From: Pedobacter deserti
GTDB taxonomy: Bacteria; Bacteroidota; Bacteroidia; Sphingobacteriales; Sphingobacteriaceae
Assembly (NCBI RefSeq): GCF_024436415.1
Contig: NZ_JAFMZQ010000001.1
Coordinates: forward strand, 186,001-250,000
Direction of reading: 5' to 3'
DNA: 64,000 bases
This document shows, one piece after another, positions 45,028-53,542 of the stretch. The notes under the pieces are model-generated. The model ran no database searches, was not told the DNA's origin, and saw nothing but the letters and a program-made list of their open reading frames with translations. Within the stretch, counting starts at the first letter, position 1. Every line of letters begins with the position of its first letter. The position numbers and the translations under genes are program-made.

Positions 45028-45999
45028 CTATTGCTGTTGCTGAATCTGTTGCTGTGCTTCCAGATTTCTGCGGTAGCTGTTTCCCGCCAAAATCGCCTCT
45101 ACGGGCTTCTGTACGGCCTGATCAATTTGGTGCTCCAGCGTTTCACCTGAGCCGTCTTTATAACTTACAATAACTTTAACCGTAAGCCGGTGACTGGAAG
45201 GCCCCTTGTAAACGCCGCGAACTGGTGAGCAATCGTTGAAGCTACGGCCAAGTGCAAGTCGCACATAAGTTTCGTTGGCTATTGTGTTATTCGTCGGATC
45301 AAAACCTAACCATCCGTAGCCAGGGATATACGCCTCTACCCAGGCATGCGTTGCACCTTCGCCACGAACACCATTTCTATTCGGACATATATAGCCGCTC
45401 ACGTACTTTGCCGGTATACCAGCCATGCGGAGCATCTGACAAAGTATATGCGCAAAGTCCTGGCATACGCCCGCTTTTAACTGCCAGATCTCCTCAATTT
45501 GCGTTTGTACGGTCGTAACACCCTGTATATATTGAAACTTCTCATAAACAAATGTGCAGAATGCTGTCGCCGCTTTCAAAGGCGTTGGGTGTTCAGCCAA
45601 GATCTCGTCTATTTTAATTTTTAGCTCAGCAATATCATCAAACGGTTCCCACTTTAAATAATCGATATACGGAACCTGTCCACTTAGCTCATCAAGCGTT
45701 TTCCAGTCAAACTCATTAAACATACTTTCCGAGGGCAATTCCTTTGCGCTGGTCTTCACCCGCAGCTCAGAGAAAATTTCCAACTCGTTGTGGCGTTCAC
45801 TATAGGTAAAAAAACCCACCTGATTGCCGTAATAATCAAAAAAGCAATCCACTTTTCTGTCTCCCGATATTTTTATGTCGTGAGAAAGAACTTGCTGGTA
45901 TTCATCTTCCTTTGGGTACAATATGATGTGATTTACACTGTCCTTGACCAGCGACTCATAGGTATATTTCGTCAGGTGTTTTATGGTGAATTCTGGCAT
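45028..45999 (-). CDS. Transglutaminase-like protein of the Anbu cluster (1)
   Basis: A 323-residue cytoplasmic protein with an N-terminal beta-rich domain (FTIKHLTKYTYESLVKDSVNHIILYP, Bact_transglu_N type). The cysteine-protease-like core follows, with catalytic C179 (AGVCQDFAHI), H218 (GATHAWVEAYIPGYGW) and D234 (GFDPTNN). The C-terminal tail is Q-rich. Enzymes of this fold act as amidases, peptidases or transglutaminases. It is the third gene of the leftward arm, 11 bp after the alpha-E gene, and probably works on the product of the ATP-grasp/alpha-E pair. Confidence 0.9.
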   Translation of the reverse strand: MPEFTIKHLTKYTYESLVKDSVNHIILYPKEDEYQQVLSHDIKISGDRKVDCFFDYYGNQVGFFTYSERHNELEIFSELRVKTSAKELPSESMFNEFDWKTLDELSGQVPYIDYLKWEPFDDIAELKIKIDEILAEHPTPLKAATAFCTFVYEKFQYIQGVTTVQTQIEEIWQLKAGVCQDFAHILCQMLRMAGIPAKYVSGYICPNRNGVRGEGATHAWVEAYIPGYGWLGFDPTNNTIANETYVRLALGRSFNDCSPVRGVYKGPSSHRLTVKVIVSYKDGSGETLEHQIDQAVQKPVEAILAGNSYRRNLEAQQQIQQQQ

Positions 46000-46010
46000 T
46001 TTGCTGAAAG

Positions 46011-46943
46011 TTAAGATGGCGAAAAATAAGTTAAGTGCAAGGCGTTACCGATTGCATAGAGCTCGCTTTTAATATCCGAGAGGTACTCGTGTAATTCAGC
46101 ATGCTTCAGGCCGTTAAGCGAGGTATATTTCACTTTGCTTTCCAAACGGCCAATCAGGAAGCCTATACTCCCGGGATGCTTATCAGCGCCGCCCGGAATC
46201 CTGCCGAAATACTTGATCAACTGATCAAGGGAGTAAATCACCGAGCGTGGAAACTCGTTGTTGAGCACCACCTGCTCCAGCACATTCTCCGCAAAAAAAC
46301 CATTCCGGTAGGTTTTCAGATAAAGTTCGTGCCCGCCAATGGAAAGCATCAAATGCTTCCAGTAACTGGTATTGTACATCAATTCCGGATTTGTACTTGC
46401 CGAACCGAACTTCACGGCCAGCACATTGACCGACTGAATACTTCGTTCCAGATATTTACCGATCCGCATGAAACTCGTGCCTTCACTTCTTGCCATAGTG
46501 ATCTCTGTAGTCCCGTAAAAAAGCATCCCCTGTTTAATCAGTATGTCGAGCACCGAAATAGGGTCATCCTTTTTTAAGTTCTGGTTTAGCCGCGGATCAG
46601 TAACGGTATGATAGTACTCATTTAAGCACTGCCACACATCTATGGTAATATAGTCCTGAACGCTCCGTGCGTTCTGACGCACATGCGTGATCATATTGAT
46701 CACAGAATTCGGATTGCTACGGTCGGTTACCATGTACTCGAGTACCGGGCGACTTTTATTCCCGACATCTGAAAACTCTTTACAATCCGGTCCGCAGTAA
46801 ATCCGGAGTACCGGTGTCCAGTTGAAGCTTGCGCCCACATCCTGAGAAGAAGCGTAGTTCGTTTTAAGCATGCGCAACATGCCATCTGTTCTTTCAATGT
46901 ATCTGCTTATCCAATATAAGCTTTCTGCAACCCTGCTTAGCAT
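46011..46943 (-). CDS. Alpha-E domain protein (DUF403)
   Basis: A 310-residue all-helical protein beginning MLSRVAESLYWISRYIERTDGMLRML, the hallmark of the alpha-E family, and continuing with SVQDYITIDVWQCLNEYYH and GTSFMRIGKYLERS. No catalytic function is known. It always occurs with circularly permuted ATP-grasp proteins and is thought to form a complex with them. It lies 10 bp after the ATP-grasp gene. Confidence 0.92.
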   Translation of the reverse strand: MLSRVAESLYWISRYIERTDGMLRMLKTNYASSQDVGASFNWTPVLRIYCGPDCKEFSDVGNKSRPVLEYMVTDRSNPNSVINMITHVRQNARSVQDYITIDVWQCLNEYYHTVTDPRLNQNLKKDDPISVLDILIKQGMLFYGTTEITMARSEGTSFMRIGKYLERSIQSVNVLAVKFGSASTNPELMYNTSYWKHLMLSIGGHELYLKTYRNGFFAENVLEQVVLNNEFPRSVIYSLDQLIKYFGRIPGGADKHPGSIGFLIGRLESKVKYTSLNGLKHAELHEYLSDIKSELYAIGNALHLTYFSPS

Positions 46944-46953
46944 ATCGATTTAT

Positions 46954-48402
46954 TTATGAAAGTACCCAGGTATCTTTACTTCCGCCGCCCTGAGAGCTGT
47001 TTACGACCAGTGAGCCCTCTTTCAGCGCGACCCTGGTCAGTCCGCCCGGAATGATGGTGATGCCTTCCGGACCGCATAGCGCGAAAGGCCTGAAATCTAC
47101 CCGCCTGGGCTGAAGCTTTCCATCAATATAGCAGGGAGCCGATGACAGGCTGATTGTTGGCTGGGCAATAAATTGTCGGGGATCTTTTAAGATCTCCGCT
47201 TTATATTCTTCAATTTCCTGTGGGGTAGCCGCATGCCCCATAAGCATGCCGTAACCGCCGCTGCCGTTGGTCTTTTTGATGACCATCTCGTTAATATGCT
47301 CAAACACGTATTGCCGCTCCGGCTCGTTTTTTAGCTGGTAGGTCGGAACGTTTTTTAACAACGGCTCTTCATTCAGGTAATATTTAATCATGTCTGGAAC
47401 GTAGGCATAAATAGCTTTATCGTCGGCCACACCATTACCTACGGCATTTACTATCGTGACATTGCCTTTCCTATAGGCATTCATTAAGCCGGCCACGCCC
47501 AGTAAGCTATCGGAATTGAAGGTCAGCGGATCCAGATAATCGTCGTCGACCCGGCGGTAAATGACATCCACCTGCTCCAGACCGGTGGTGGTTTTCATGT
47601 ACACCTTGTGGTTCTCCACAATCAAATCCGGACCTTCGACCAGCTCGATCCCCATCAGGCGGGATAAGGTTGTATGTTCGAAATATGCCGAATTGAAACT
47701 TCCCGGACTAAGCAGCACAATAGTTGGCTTAGCCTTTGGCCGGGGAGATAAGGCCACCAAATTATTATACAGAACATTCGGATATTCCGTTACCGACCTC
47801 ACCTTGCATTCCGGCAAGAGATCCGGAAACAGCCGCTTCGTGATCTCCCTGTTCTCGAGCATATAACTAACCCCCGAAGGCGTTCGGACATTATCTTCCA
47901 AAATATAATACGTCCCGTCGTGATCTCGAATAAGATCTATACCAGCGATATGTATGTACAGATCGTGCGGAACCTTAAGATTTACCATCTCCCGTAAAAA
48001 ATGCGGGCAAGAGTAGATTATATCTATGGGCACCACACCATCTTTTATGATGAACTGATCGCTGTATACATCTTTCAAAAAGAGATTGAGTGCAGTTACC
48101 CGCTGCTTGATACCCTCCGAAATCAAATCCCATTCCTGAGAAGAAATTATTCTTGGAATAATATCAAAGGGAAAGATCTTCTCTACCCCCTCACCGCTGT
48201 TGTAGACCGTGAACGTGATACCCTGGTTCATGAACAGCATTTTAGATAGTTCCTCCTTTTTATTCAGCTCATCGGAGGTCTCATCATTCAGGCAACTCAT
48301 TAGCCGGCTGTACTCTGTCCTAACGGCTTTATCTTCATCAAACATCTCATCCCAGGTATGGAGAGGCATATTATAAAACGCTGAAAAGTCGTTTTTGTCC
48401 AT
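46954..48402 (-). CDS. Circularly permuted ATP-grasp ligase of the Anbu cluster
   Basis: A 482-residue protein of the DUF404/DUF407 (CP_ATPgrasp) type. The visible blocks are YILEDNVRTPSGVSYMLENRE, VVLLSPG-type strand TIVLLSPGSFNSAYFEHTTLS, YRRVDDDYLDP, VNAVGNGVADDKAIYAYVPDMI, VIKKTNGSGGYGMLMG and a final VDFRPFALCG. ATP-grasp enzymes join a carboxylate to an amine through an acyl-phosphate, so peptide or amide synthesis is expected; the substrate is unknown. It is the first gene of the leftward arm, divergent from Anbu. Confidence 0.92.
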   Translation of the reverse strand: MDKNDFSAFYNMPLHTWDEMFDEDKAVRTEYSRLMSCLNDETSDELNKKEELSKMLFMNQGITFTVYNSGEGVEKIFPFDIIPRIISSQEWDLISEGIKQRVTALNLFLKDVYSDQFIIKDGVVPIDIIYSCPHFLREMVNLKVPHDLYIHIAGIDLIRDHDGTYYILEDNVRTPSGVSYMLENREITKRLFPDLLPECKVRSVTEYPNVLYNNLVALSPRPKAKPTIVLLSPGSFNSAYFEHTTLSRLMGIELVEGPDLIVENHKVYMKTTTGLEQVDVIYRRVDDDYLDPLTFNSDSLLGVAGLMNAYRKGNVTIVNAVGNGVADDKAIYAYVPDMIKYYLNEEPLLKNVPTYQLKNEPERQYVFEHINEMVIKKTNGSGGYGMLMGHAATPQEIEEYKAEILKDPRQFIAQPTISLSSAPCYIDGKLQPRRVDFRPFALCGPEGITIIPGGLTRVALKEGSLVVNSSQGGGSKDTWVLS

Positions 48403-48493
48403 TTTTAATATAATTTTGGGTAGTTAGAACACCGGCATACTGTGGCAGAACAGAAACAAACCTGGATTACACTGGGAATTTATAAATATTACT

Positions 48494-48557
48494 GAACTTT
48501 ATCACGAGATTATTCTTATTTTTTTAATTACCAACAAAAAATCGGACAATAAAGTTC
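48494..48557. promoter_or_regulatory. Inverted repeat in the divergent promoter of the Anbu cluster
   Basis: A 10-bp perfect inverted repeat, TGAACTTTAT (48493-48502) and ATAAAGTTCA (48549-48558), lies 46 nt apart in the 187-bp gap between the ATP-grasp and Anbu genes. The arms could be two half-sites for one regulator acting on both arms. No good TAnnTTTG box was found for either gene. Confidence 0.4.
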
Positions 48558-48589
48558 AAAAACACCAACTAAAATCGAAAAATTTAAGC

Positions 48590-49327
48590 ATGACATACTG
48601 TTTAGGCATCAAAGTTAAAGAAGGATTAGTGGCAATTGCGGATACAAGGGTGACTTCAGGCACTGAAACTACGGAAAAGAAAAAAATTTATCTCCAGCAG
48701 GGTGATCATCATTCGCTTTTTATTATGACCAGTGGCCTTCGGTCCATTCGGGATAAAGCGGTTGTGTATTTTCAGGAATTGATGAATGAGGGTACGGCAT
48801 ACAACCGCTTGTACAAGGCCGTGAACGCGTTCGGCGCACAGGTTAAACGGGTGGCCGACGAGGATAAGGAGTCACTGGAGAAATCCGGGTTCAAGTTTAA
48901 CCTGCACACCATTATTGGCGGACAATTGAAGGACGACGAGGAGCACAAGCTCTTTCTTTTATATCCGGAGGGAAACTGGGTAGAACTGGGTGACGGGGCA
49001 CCGTTCGTCATCATTGGCAATTCCGGGCACGGAAAAGCCATTTTAAACCGCACGCTGACAGATTCCTCCAGCTTACATCTTGCCCTAAAAGCCGGGTTCC
49101 TATCTTTCGACTCCACGCGGGCAAGTGCCAACGATGTAGAATTTCCTATAGATGTGGTTCTATATCATAGGGGGAGTTTCGGCATGATCGAACATAGGTA
49201 CGCAAAAGAGGACCTTGCACACATCTCGGCGCAGTGGGCGGAAGAATTAAGAGCTGCGTTGATTAATATTCCAAACGATTGGATGGACGATGCGTTTAAT
49301 AAAGCACCGGTACCTAATAATCTATAA
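48590..49327 (+). CDS. Anbu, proteasome-type peptidase
   Basis: A 245-residue member of the proteasome beta/HslV fold of the Anbu (ancestral beta subunit) type. The sequence begins MTYCLGIKV: removing Met exposes the N-terminal nucleophile threonine. D18 (D17 of the mature chain) is in AIADTRVTSG, and the lysine cluster KKKIYL supplies the third active-site position. LNRTLTDSSSLHLALKAGFLSFDSTRASANDVEFPIDVVLY is characteristic of Anbu. Anbu forms open helical rings rather than closed barrels and has no known unfoldase partner. It is followed 3 bp later by a second transglutaminase gene. Confidence 0.9.
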   Translation: MTYCLGIKVKEGLVAIADTRVTSGTETTEKKKIYLQQGDHHSLFIMTSGLRSIRDKAVVYFQELMNEGTAYNRLYKAVNAFGAQVKRVADEDKESLEKSGFKFNLHTIIGGQLKDDEEHKLFLLYPEGNWVELGDGAPFVIIGNSGHGKAILNRTLTDSSSLHLALKAGFLSFDSTRASANDVEFPIDVVLYHRGSFGMIEHRYAKEDLAHISAQWAEELRAALINIPNDWMDDAFNKAPVPNNL

Positions 49328-49330
49328 AAG

Positions 49331-50176
49331 ATGAAGTTCGAAATATCGACGAGGTTAACATACGAAGCACGGTCTTCGTCGACGCTGATCTTAAACATCC
49401 AGCCTTTTCAGTCACCCGGGCAATTTGTTACGAATGAGCACCTTGAGTTAAGCGCCGGACTTACCTTTCAGGATTGGCTCTCGCCTATTGGGGAAAAAAG
49501 AATTAAGGTCATCAGTATTCCCGAGCCGGGCAAAATAGAAATAAGCTACCAGGCATCTGTCGAAAGGAATATTCAGGTTGTTGATGCTGAGCGACTGACG
49601 GACATACCCATCGAGCGCTTACCTGCCGCTGTTCTGCCATATCTCAATCCAAGTCGCTATTGCCAATCTGATAAGCTCTATAAATTTGCCCGACACAATT
49701 TTAAGAAACATTCCCATGCTTATGATAAAGTGCAGGCCGTATGCGAATGGATTTACACGAATGTGGAATATGCCGGCGGTTTTACTACACCGCAGACTTC
49801 TGCATTTGATACCATTACCGACCAACATGGCGTTTGCCGCGACTTCGCTCATTTGGGGGTTGCGCTGTGCAGGGCATTAACAATACCCGCCAGATACCTC
49901 ACTTGTTATGCTTATGAGCTTCGCCCGCCCGATTTCCATGCCTGCTTTGAAGTATTTTTAGGTGGGCAGTGGATCATTGCCGATGCCACGCGATTAGTCG
50001 CCCTAAACAAAATAGTCAAAATCGCCACAGGCTTGGATGCGGCTGAGACGGCGTTTGCCAGCATTTTCGGAAACCTCCGGTTTACGAGCATGAAAGTAGA
50101 ATTCGAACCGGCGACATCAACAGGCGAAGAGCCCGAGGAAGCGGCACTGGAAGGTAAAGGGGTGAATTTATATTGA
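49331..50176 (+). CDS. Transglutaminase-like protein of the Anbu cluster (2)
   Basis: A 281-residue protein with the same domain order as the one in the leftward arm but only distantly similar. The catalytic residues are C169 (HGVCRDFAHLGVALCRAL), H203 (DFHACFEVFL) and D218 (WIIADATRL). The start at 49331 follows the Anbu stop by 3 bp, so they are co-translated. It ends in an acidic tail. Having two different transglutaminase-like enzymes in one cluster suggests two distinct cleavage or transfer steps. Confidence 0.9.
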   Translation: MKFEISTRLTYEARSSSTLILNIQPFQSPGQFVTNEHLELSAGLTFQDWLSPIGEKRIKVISIPEPGKIEISYQASVERNIQVVDAERLTDIPIERLPAAVLPYLNPSRYCQSDKLYKFARHNFKKHSHAYDKVQAVCEWIYTNVEYAGGFTTPQTSAFDTITDQHGVCRDFAHLGVALCRALTIPARYLTCYAYELRPPDFHACFEVFLGGQWIIADATRLVALNKIVKIATGLDAAETAFASIFGNLRFTSMKVEFEPATSTGEEPEEAALEGKGVNLY

Positions 50177-50235
50177 CGTAACCGGTAGACATGAAATAAA
50201 TACAAAAGATTAATTTAAATTCTAACAACGAAATT

Positions 50236-50265
50236 TTGTGTTCTAATTACAATGCATTAAATTTG
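50236..50265 (+). promoter_or_regulatory. Bacteroidota-type promoter for the small coiled-coil gene
   Basis: TTG at 50236-50238, a 19-nt spacer and TAAATTTG at 50258-50265 match the consensus exactly. The gene starts at 50283, so the leader would be about 10 nt. Confidence 0.6.
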
Positions 50266-50282
50266 CGAAAACAAACCGAAAG

Positions 50283-50576
50283 ATGTTAGAAGTAGAAAAA
50301 AGAATAACCGCTCTGGAAGAATCAGTTTCAACATTATTAAAGCACATCAAAGACATCAATTTCGCTGTTGCGAGTGGCTTTGAAAAAGTGGATAAAAATT
50401 TCGAGACCGTTATTGAAGATATCAAAGCGATAAGAGGCAGGTCACGCGCAAGTCTCGAAACAGTAGAAGTTAAACTGGAAGATCTAACAGCAGAAATCAA
50501 AAAAATAAATGATGTATCCGGATATGATGATATTTTCGCAAATAACAAAGGACTAAAAATCGTATCAGGCAGGTAG
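50283..50576 (+). CDS. Small coiled-coil protein of unknown function
   Basis: A 97-residue acidic, soluble protein with heptad patterns over most of its length (VEKRITALEESVSTLLKHIKDI and LETVEVKLEDLTAEIKKI). There is no signal peptide or membrane segment. I do not recognise a family; the pattern resembles small helical accessory proteins. It has a consensus promoter of its own and is separated from the Anbu cluster by 106 bp. Confidence 0.7.
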   Translation: MLEVEKRITALEESVSTLLKHIKDINFAVASGFEKVDKNFETVIEDIKAIRGRSRASLETVEVKLEDLTAEIKKINDVSGYDDIFANNKGLKIVSGR

Positions 50577-50602
50577 TTGAGAGCCGGCTGCGTAAAAACT
50601 CC

Positions 50603-51535
50603 TTACTGTTTCCTCCATTTTTGGCTAAATCTCAAATCTCCTATTTGCCGGTAGACTTCACGCAGTCCACAAGTTCCGACCATCCCATAATCTTCAATTT
50701 CTTTTACCTGCCCATTGTTATAGGTAATTCTTAGTGTGGAAGTTGGATCGTCGGTCCAGTTCACCCAATAACTGTCTTCCAGAATGGGAAAGTCGATATA
50801 ATTCAGCAAGTTGATGAGCGCATTATAAGATCCCTTATCAATTTGCCCCATATATTCCCCATCTTCGATTTTCAAACTCCGTTTTCCGATATTATGGTAC
50901 TTCGCATCAAAAGTTACTCTTCGTTTTTTAGTTATTACAAGCTTGAACACAGGATTTAACCACGGGGAAGATTCATCGAATTCGATTTTCTCAATGTTGT
51001 ACCGCTTCGGATGTTCATTGAGTTCTATAAAAGCTCCGCTTTTGTAAACTAAAGTCGTCTTGGTAAGTGTCCCGCTTCCCTCAATAATTAAGCCTTGTCT
51101 GAATTTGTAATCGTAGTATTCAATCTGATTGCCATTCACTATCCTTGCGAATACACATTTCCCATAAGAACGACGCGGCATGCCATGCAATTTCAGAGAG
51201 TCATTCCCCAAATTCATCACGATAAAAATCCTCACATCTCCTGAACCACCAGTAACCAGCATGTCTGTAAGACCATTGTTATCAAAGTCTGCCTTATAAT
51301 ACGCTTTCGTGATGTTTAATGAATCCGCAACGCATTTACAGGAAACGGAATCACCCATTTGCTCTTTAAACTCAGCGATAGCTTTTATTTGAAAATTCTG
51401 ATAGAAACGACCAAACGAATGCATAAGCGTTTCGACATCAGCATCTGAACTGATACTGTCGATATTTCGGGTTTGGCCAAAAGCAAGTTGAGCAAACAAC
51501 AGGAACAGACAGAAAAATATTTTATCCTGCGGCAT
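50603..51535 (-). CDS. Exported protein with C-terminal DUF6438-like domain
   Basis: A 310-residue protein with a signal peptide (CLFLLFAQLAFGQ near residue 20). The middle has an EF-hand-like loop DFDNNGLTDMLVTGG (about 85-99), common in Bacteroidota surface proteins. The C-terminal third fits DUF6438: GEYMGQIDKGSYNALINLLNYIDFPILEDSYWVNWTDDPTSTLRITYNNGQVKEIEDYG. It is probably periplasmic or surface exposed. The function is unknown. The stop is 26 bp from the convergent coiled-coil gene. Confidence 0.7.
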   Translation of the reverse strand: MPQDKIFFCLFLLFAQLAFGQTRNIDSISSDADVETLMHSFGRFYQNFQIKAIAEFKEQMGDSVSCKCVADSLNITKAYYKADFDNNGLTDMLVTGGSGDVRIFIVMNLGNDSLKLHGMPRRSYGKCVFARIVNGNQIEYYDYKFRQGLIIEGSGTLTKTTLVYKSGAFIELNEHPKRYNIEKIEFDESSPWLNPVFKLVITKKRRVTFDAKYHNIGKRSLKIEDGEYMGQIDKGSYNALINLLNYIDFPILEDSYWVNWTDDPTSTLRITYNNGQVKEIEDYGMVGTCGLREVYRQIGDLRFSQKWRKQ

Positions 51536-51583
51536 AATCTTTTTATGTCATGATGCTAAACACAGTGAAAATGCATAAACCCC

Positions 51584-52786
51584 TCAATCCCTAACCTTCA
51601 GCCTGCCATACCCATAAGCACACAAGAGCAGCACGAAGAATATCCCAACCCATAACCAGAGGTAACCAGCATGCTTCGCAATGTAGAAACCTGCAAAAGG
51701 ACCTGATACCTGCGCTACCGACCAGCTCAGCGTATAGCCGGCAGAGTACAACCCCCGGTTTTCCGGCGTGCTGCGGCTTATCACCATGGTATTGATAAAA
51801 GGGAGAACGAGCATCTCCCCAAAAGTGAAGACAGTAATGGAAAGTAAAGCCAAAGCCAGGTAAAAAGTCACGGGTAAACTAAGCAGCAGATAGGCAAATG
51901 CAAAGAACACCGTACCGATGGTAATATAAAACAAAGACGGTCGTCGATGCTCAAGCCTGTTAATGAGTACCATCTCAAAAATAGCGATCAGCAAACCGTT
52001 CAGGCCAAGGATAACACCAATCACCGACTCGCTTAGCTGCCACTGCTCCTTAAAGAATACCGGAACCACCCTGAACATGATGAACACACAGGTCACGAAT
52101 GCCGTCGTCATCAGGATAAACTTCACGTAGAACACATCCTGCCAGGGTTTCTTACCAGAGCCTTCTTTCACCGCCCCGCCCCGATCAGTTCGGTTCACCT
52201 GGGTCTTCGGCAAAAACAACCATATGGAAAGGCCAACAAGAATATATACACCTCCCTCCACCACAAAGAGCATTTTGTAATTAAAAGACGCAATTATTCC
52301 AGCAATACTAATCCCGATAGACCAGCCAATGTTGGTCGCCAGCCTGTTTAAAGAATACGAACGCGTGGTAGTACCCGCCTTCGCATAACTCGCAATTGCG
52401 GTAAAATTGGCCGGCCGGAAAGCGTCTGCAAAAAAACTGATAACTACAGTCAACACACAAAGCGCCGGAAAATCTGTAACAGCCGGAAATACGATAAACA
52501 TACAACCAGCGATGATCGAAGGGAATATCTGAACCGGCCTGAAACCCACAAGATCGGTCAGCTTACCGCCCGCAATCGTTCCGAGGATAGACCCGCAGCC
52601 AAACAACGTTATGATGAGTCCTGCCTCGACTTCAGAACGCTTCAAGCTTTGTGTAATATACAAGCCCATAAATGGAACCGCCATCGTACCAAACCTGTTC
52701 AGCATCATTACCATGCTCAACAGCCAGGTCTCCCGGCTTAGTCCGCCAAAAGAGGATTTATAGGTATAGGCCAGTCGCCTTAACAT
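51584..52786 (-). CDS. MFS transporter
   Basis: A 400-residue protein with twelve membrane segments. The family loop is between helices 2 and 3 (GSILGTIAGGKLTDLVGFRPVQIFPSI). The central cytoplasmic loop is at about 195-215. It resembles drug-efflux members of the major facilitator family; the substrate cannot be told. A TATATTTG promoter box lies 19 nt upstream of the ATG. Confidence 0.9.
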   Translation of the reverse strand: MLRRLAYTYKSSFGGLSRETWLLSMVMMLNRFGTMAVPFMGLYITQSLKRSEVEAGLIITLFGCGSILGTIAGGKLTDLVGFRPVQIFPSIIAGCMFIVFPAVTDFPALCVLTVVISFFADAFRPANFTAIASYAKAGTTTRSYSLNRLATNIGWSIGISIAGIIASFNYKMLFVVEGGVYILVGLSIWLFLPKTQVNRTDRGGAVKEGSGKKPWQDVFYVKFILMTTAFVTCVFIMFRVVPVFFKEQWQLSESVIGVILGLNGLLIAIFEMVLINRLEHRRPSLFYITIGTVFFAFAYLLLSLPVTFYLALALLSITVFTFGEMLVLPFINTMVISRSTPENRGLYSAGYTLSWSVAQVSGPFAGFYIAKHAGYLWLWVGIFFVLLLCAYGYGRLKVRD

Positions 52787-52804
52787 GGTTTGAAATTAAG
52801 GTCG

Positions 52805-52812
52805 CAAATATA
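52805..52812 (-). promoter_or_regulatory. Promoter -7 element for the MFS gene
   Basis: TATATTTG on the minus strand matches TAnnTTTG and ends 19 nt before the ATG at 52786. Confidence 0.4.
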
Positions 52813-52853
52813 GCAGATTAAGCGGGCCGCGGAGCATTAAATGGCAAGCGATC

Positions 52854-53486
52854 TTACACAGGCTTTTCACACACGATATACCAAAACCTCTGCTGAGGCC
52901 TTCCATCTGTAGCCTTAGCAGGCTCCTTGATCTCCTTTGCATCAACCAGTCCAGCATCACCAAATTCCGCTCTTATGGAATCAGCATCGTAAAAGAATAA
53001 ACGAACGCCATACTGCATTTCGAAAGTATCTTTGCCAATTTCCCTGCCTTGTCCGTACCTGAAATCTTCTTTGGAGAGCGACACGAAAACCATGTAGCCA
53101 CCGGGTTTTAATTGCGCATAACAGTCGGAAATTAACTTTATTCTATCCTCGTTATTTAGTAAATGAAGCAAGGCATAACAAAATATCCCATCATACAACT
53201 CATCATCAAAAGGCATCGCACTTACCGATCCATGACATATCCTTACGCTGTCGCCAAATTCGCGCTTAGCAATACCGATGGCTGTTTCGGAAATCTCAAT
53301 ACCGGTTACCTCAAACCCTCTATCCATGAATACCTTCGCATTCCTACCATACCCAAACCCAGGGATCAGTACCTTTCTTAATTCGTTCTTGTTAAATAGC
53401 TCTACTGCCGAAAGCGCTGAGTCTGCCGCCTCCCAGCCCCACATTTCCTGTTTATCCTTAAAACTGGCTTCCCAAAATTCTGTCAT
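52854..53486 (-). CDS. Class I SAM-dependent methyltransferase
   Basis: A 210-residue soluble protein. Motif I is VLIPGFGYGRNAKVFMDRGFEVTGIEIS (about 39-66), followed by VRICHGSVSAMPF, GIFCYALLHLLNN and a KPGGYMVFVSLS strand. The pattern is close to tellurite-resistance or thiopurine-type methyltransferases. The substrate is unknown. A TATATTTG box lies about 40 nt upstream. Confidence 0.85.
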   Translation of the reverse strand: MTEFWEASFKDKQEMWGWEAADSALSAVELFNKNELRKVLIPGFGYGRNAKVFMDRGFEVTGIEISETAIGIAKREFGDSVRICHGSVSAMPFDDELYDGIFCYALLHLLNNEDRIKLISDCYAQLKPGGYMVFVSLSKEDFRYGQGREIGKDTFEMQYGVRLFFYDADSIRAEFGDAGLVDAKEIKEPAKATDGRPQQRFWYIVCEKPV

Positions 53487-53526
53487 TTATACTACTTTTG
53501 CTTATTTGCAATACTGTTGCATTATG

Positions 53527-53534
53527 CAAATATA
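53527..53534 (-). promoter_or_regulatory. Promoter -7 element for the methyltransferase gene
   Basis: TATATTTG on the minus strand matches TAnnTTTG about 40 nt before the ATG at 53486, in a short AT-rich gap. Confidence 0.4.
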
Positions 53535-53542
53535 GTATAATA

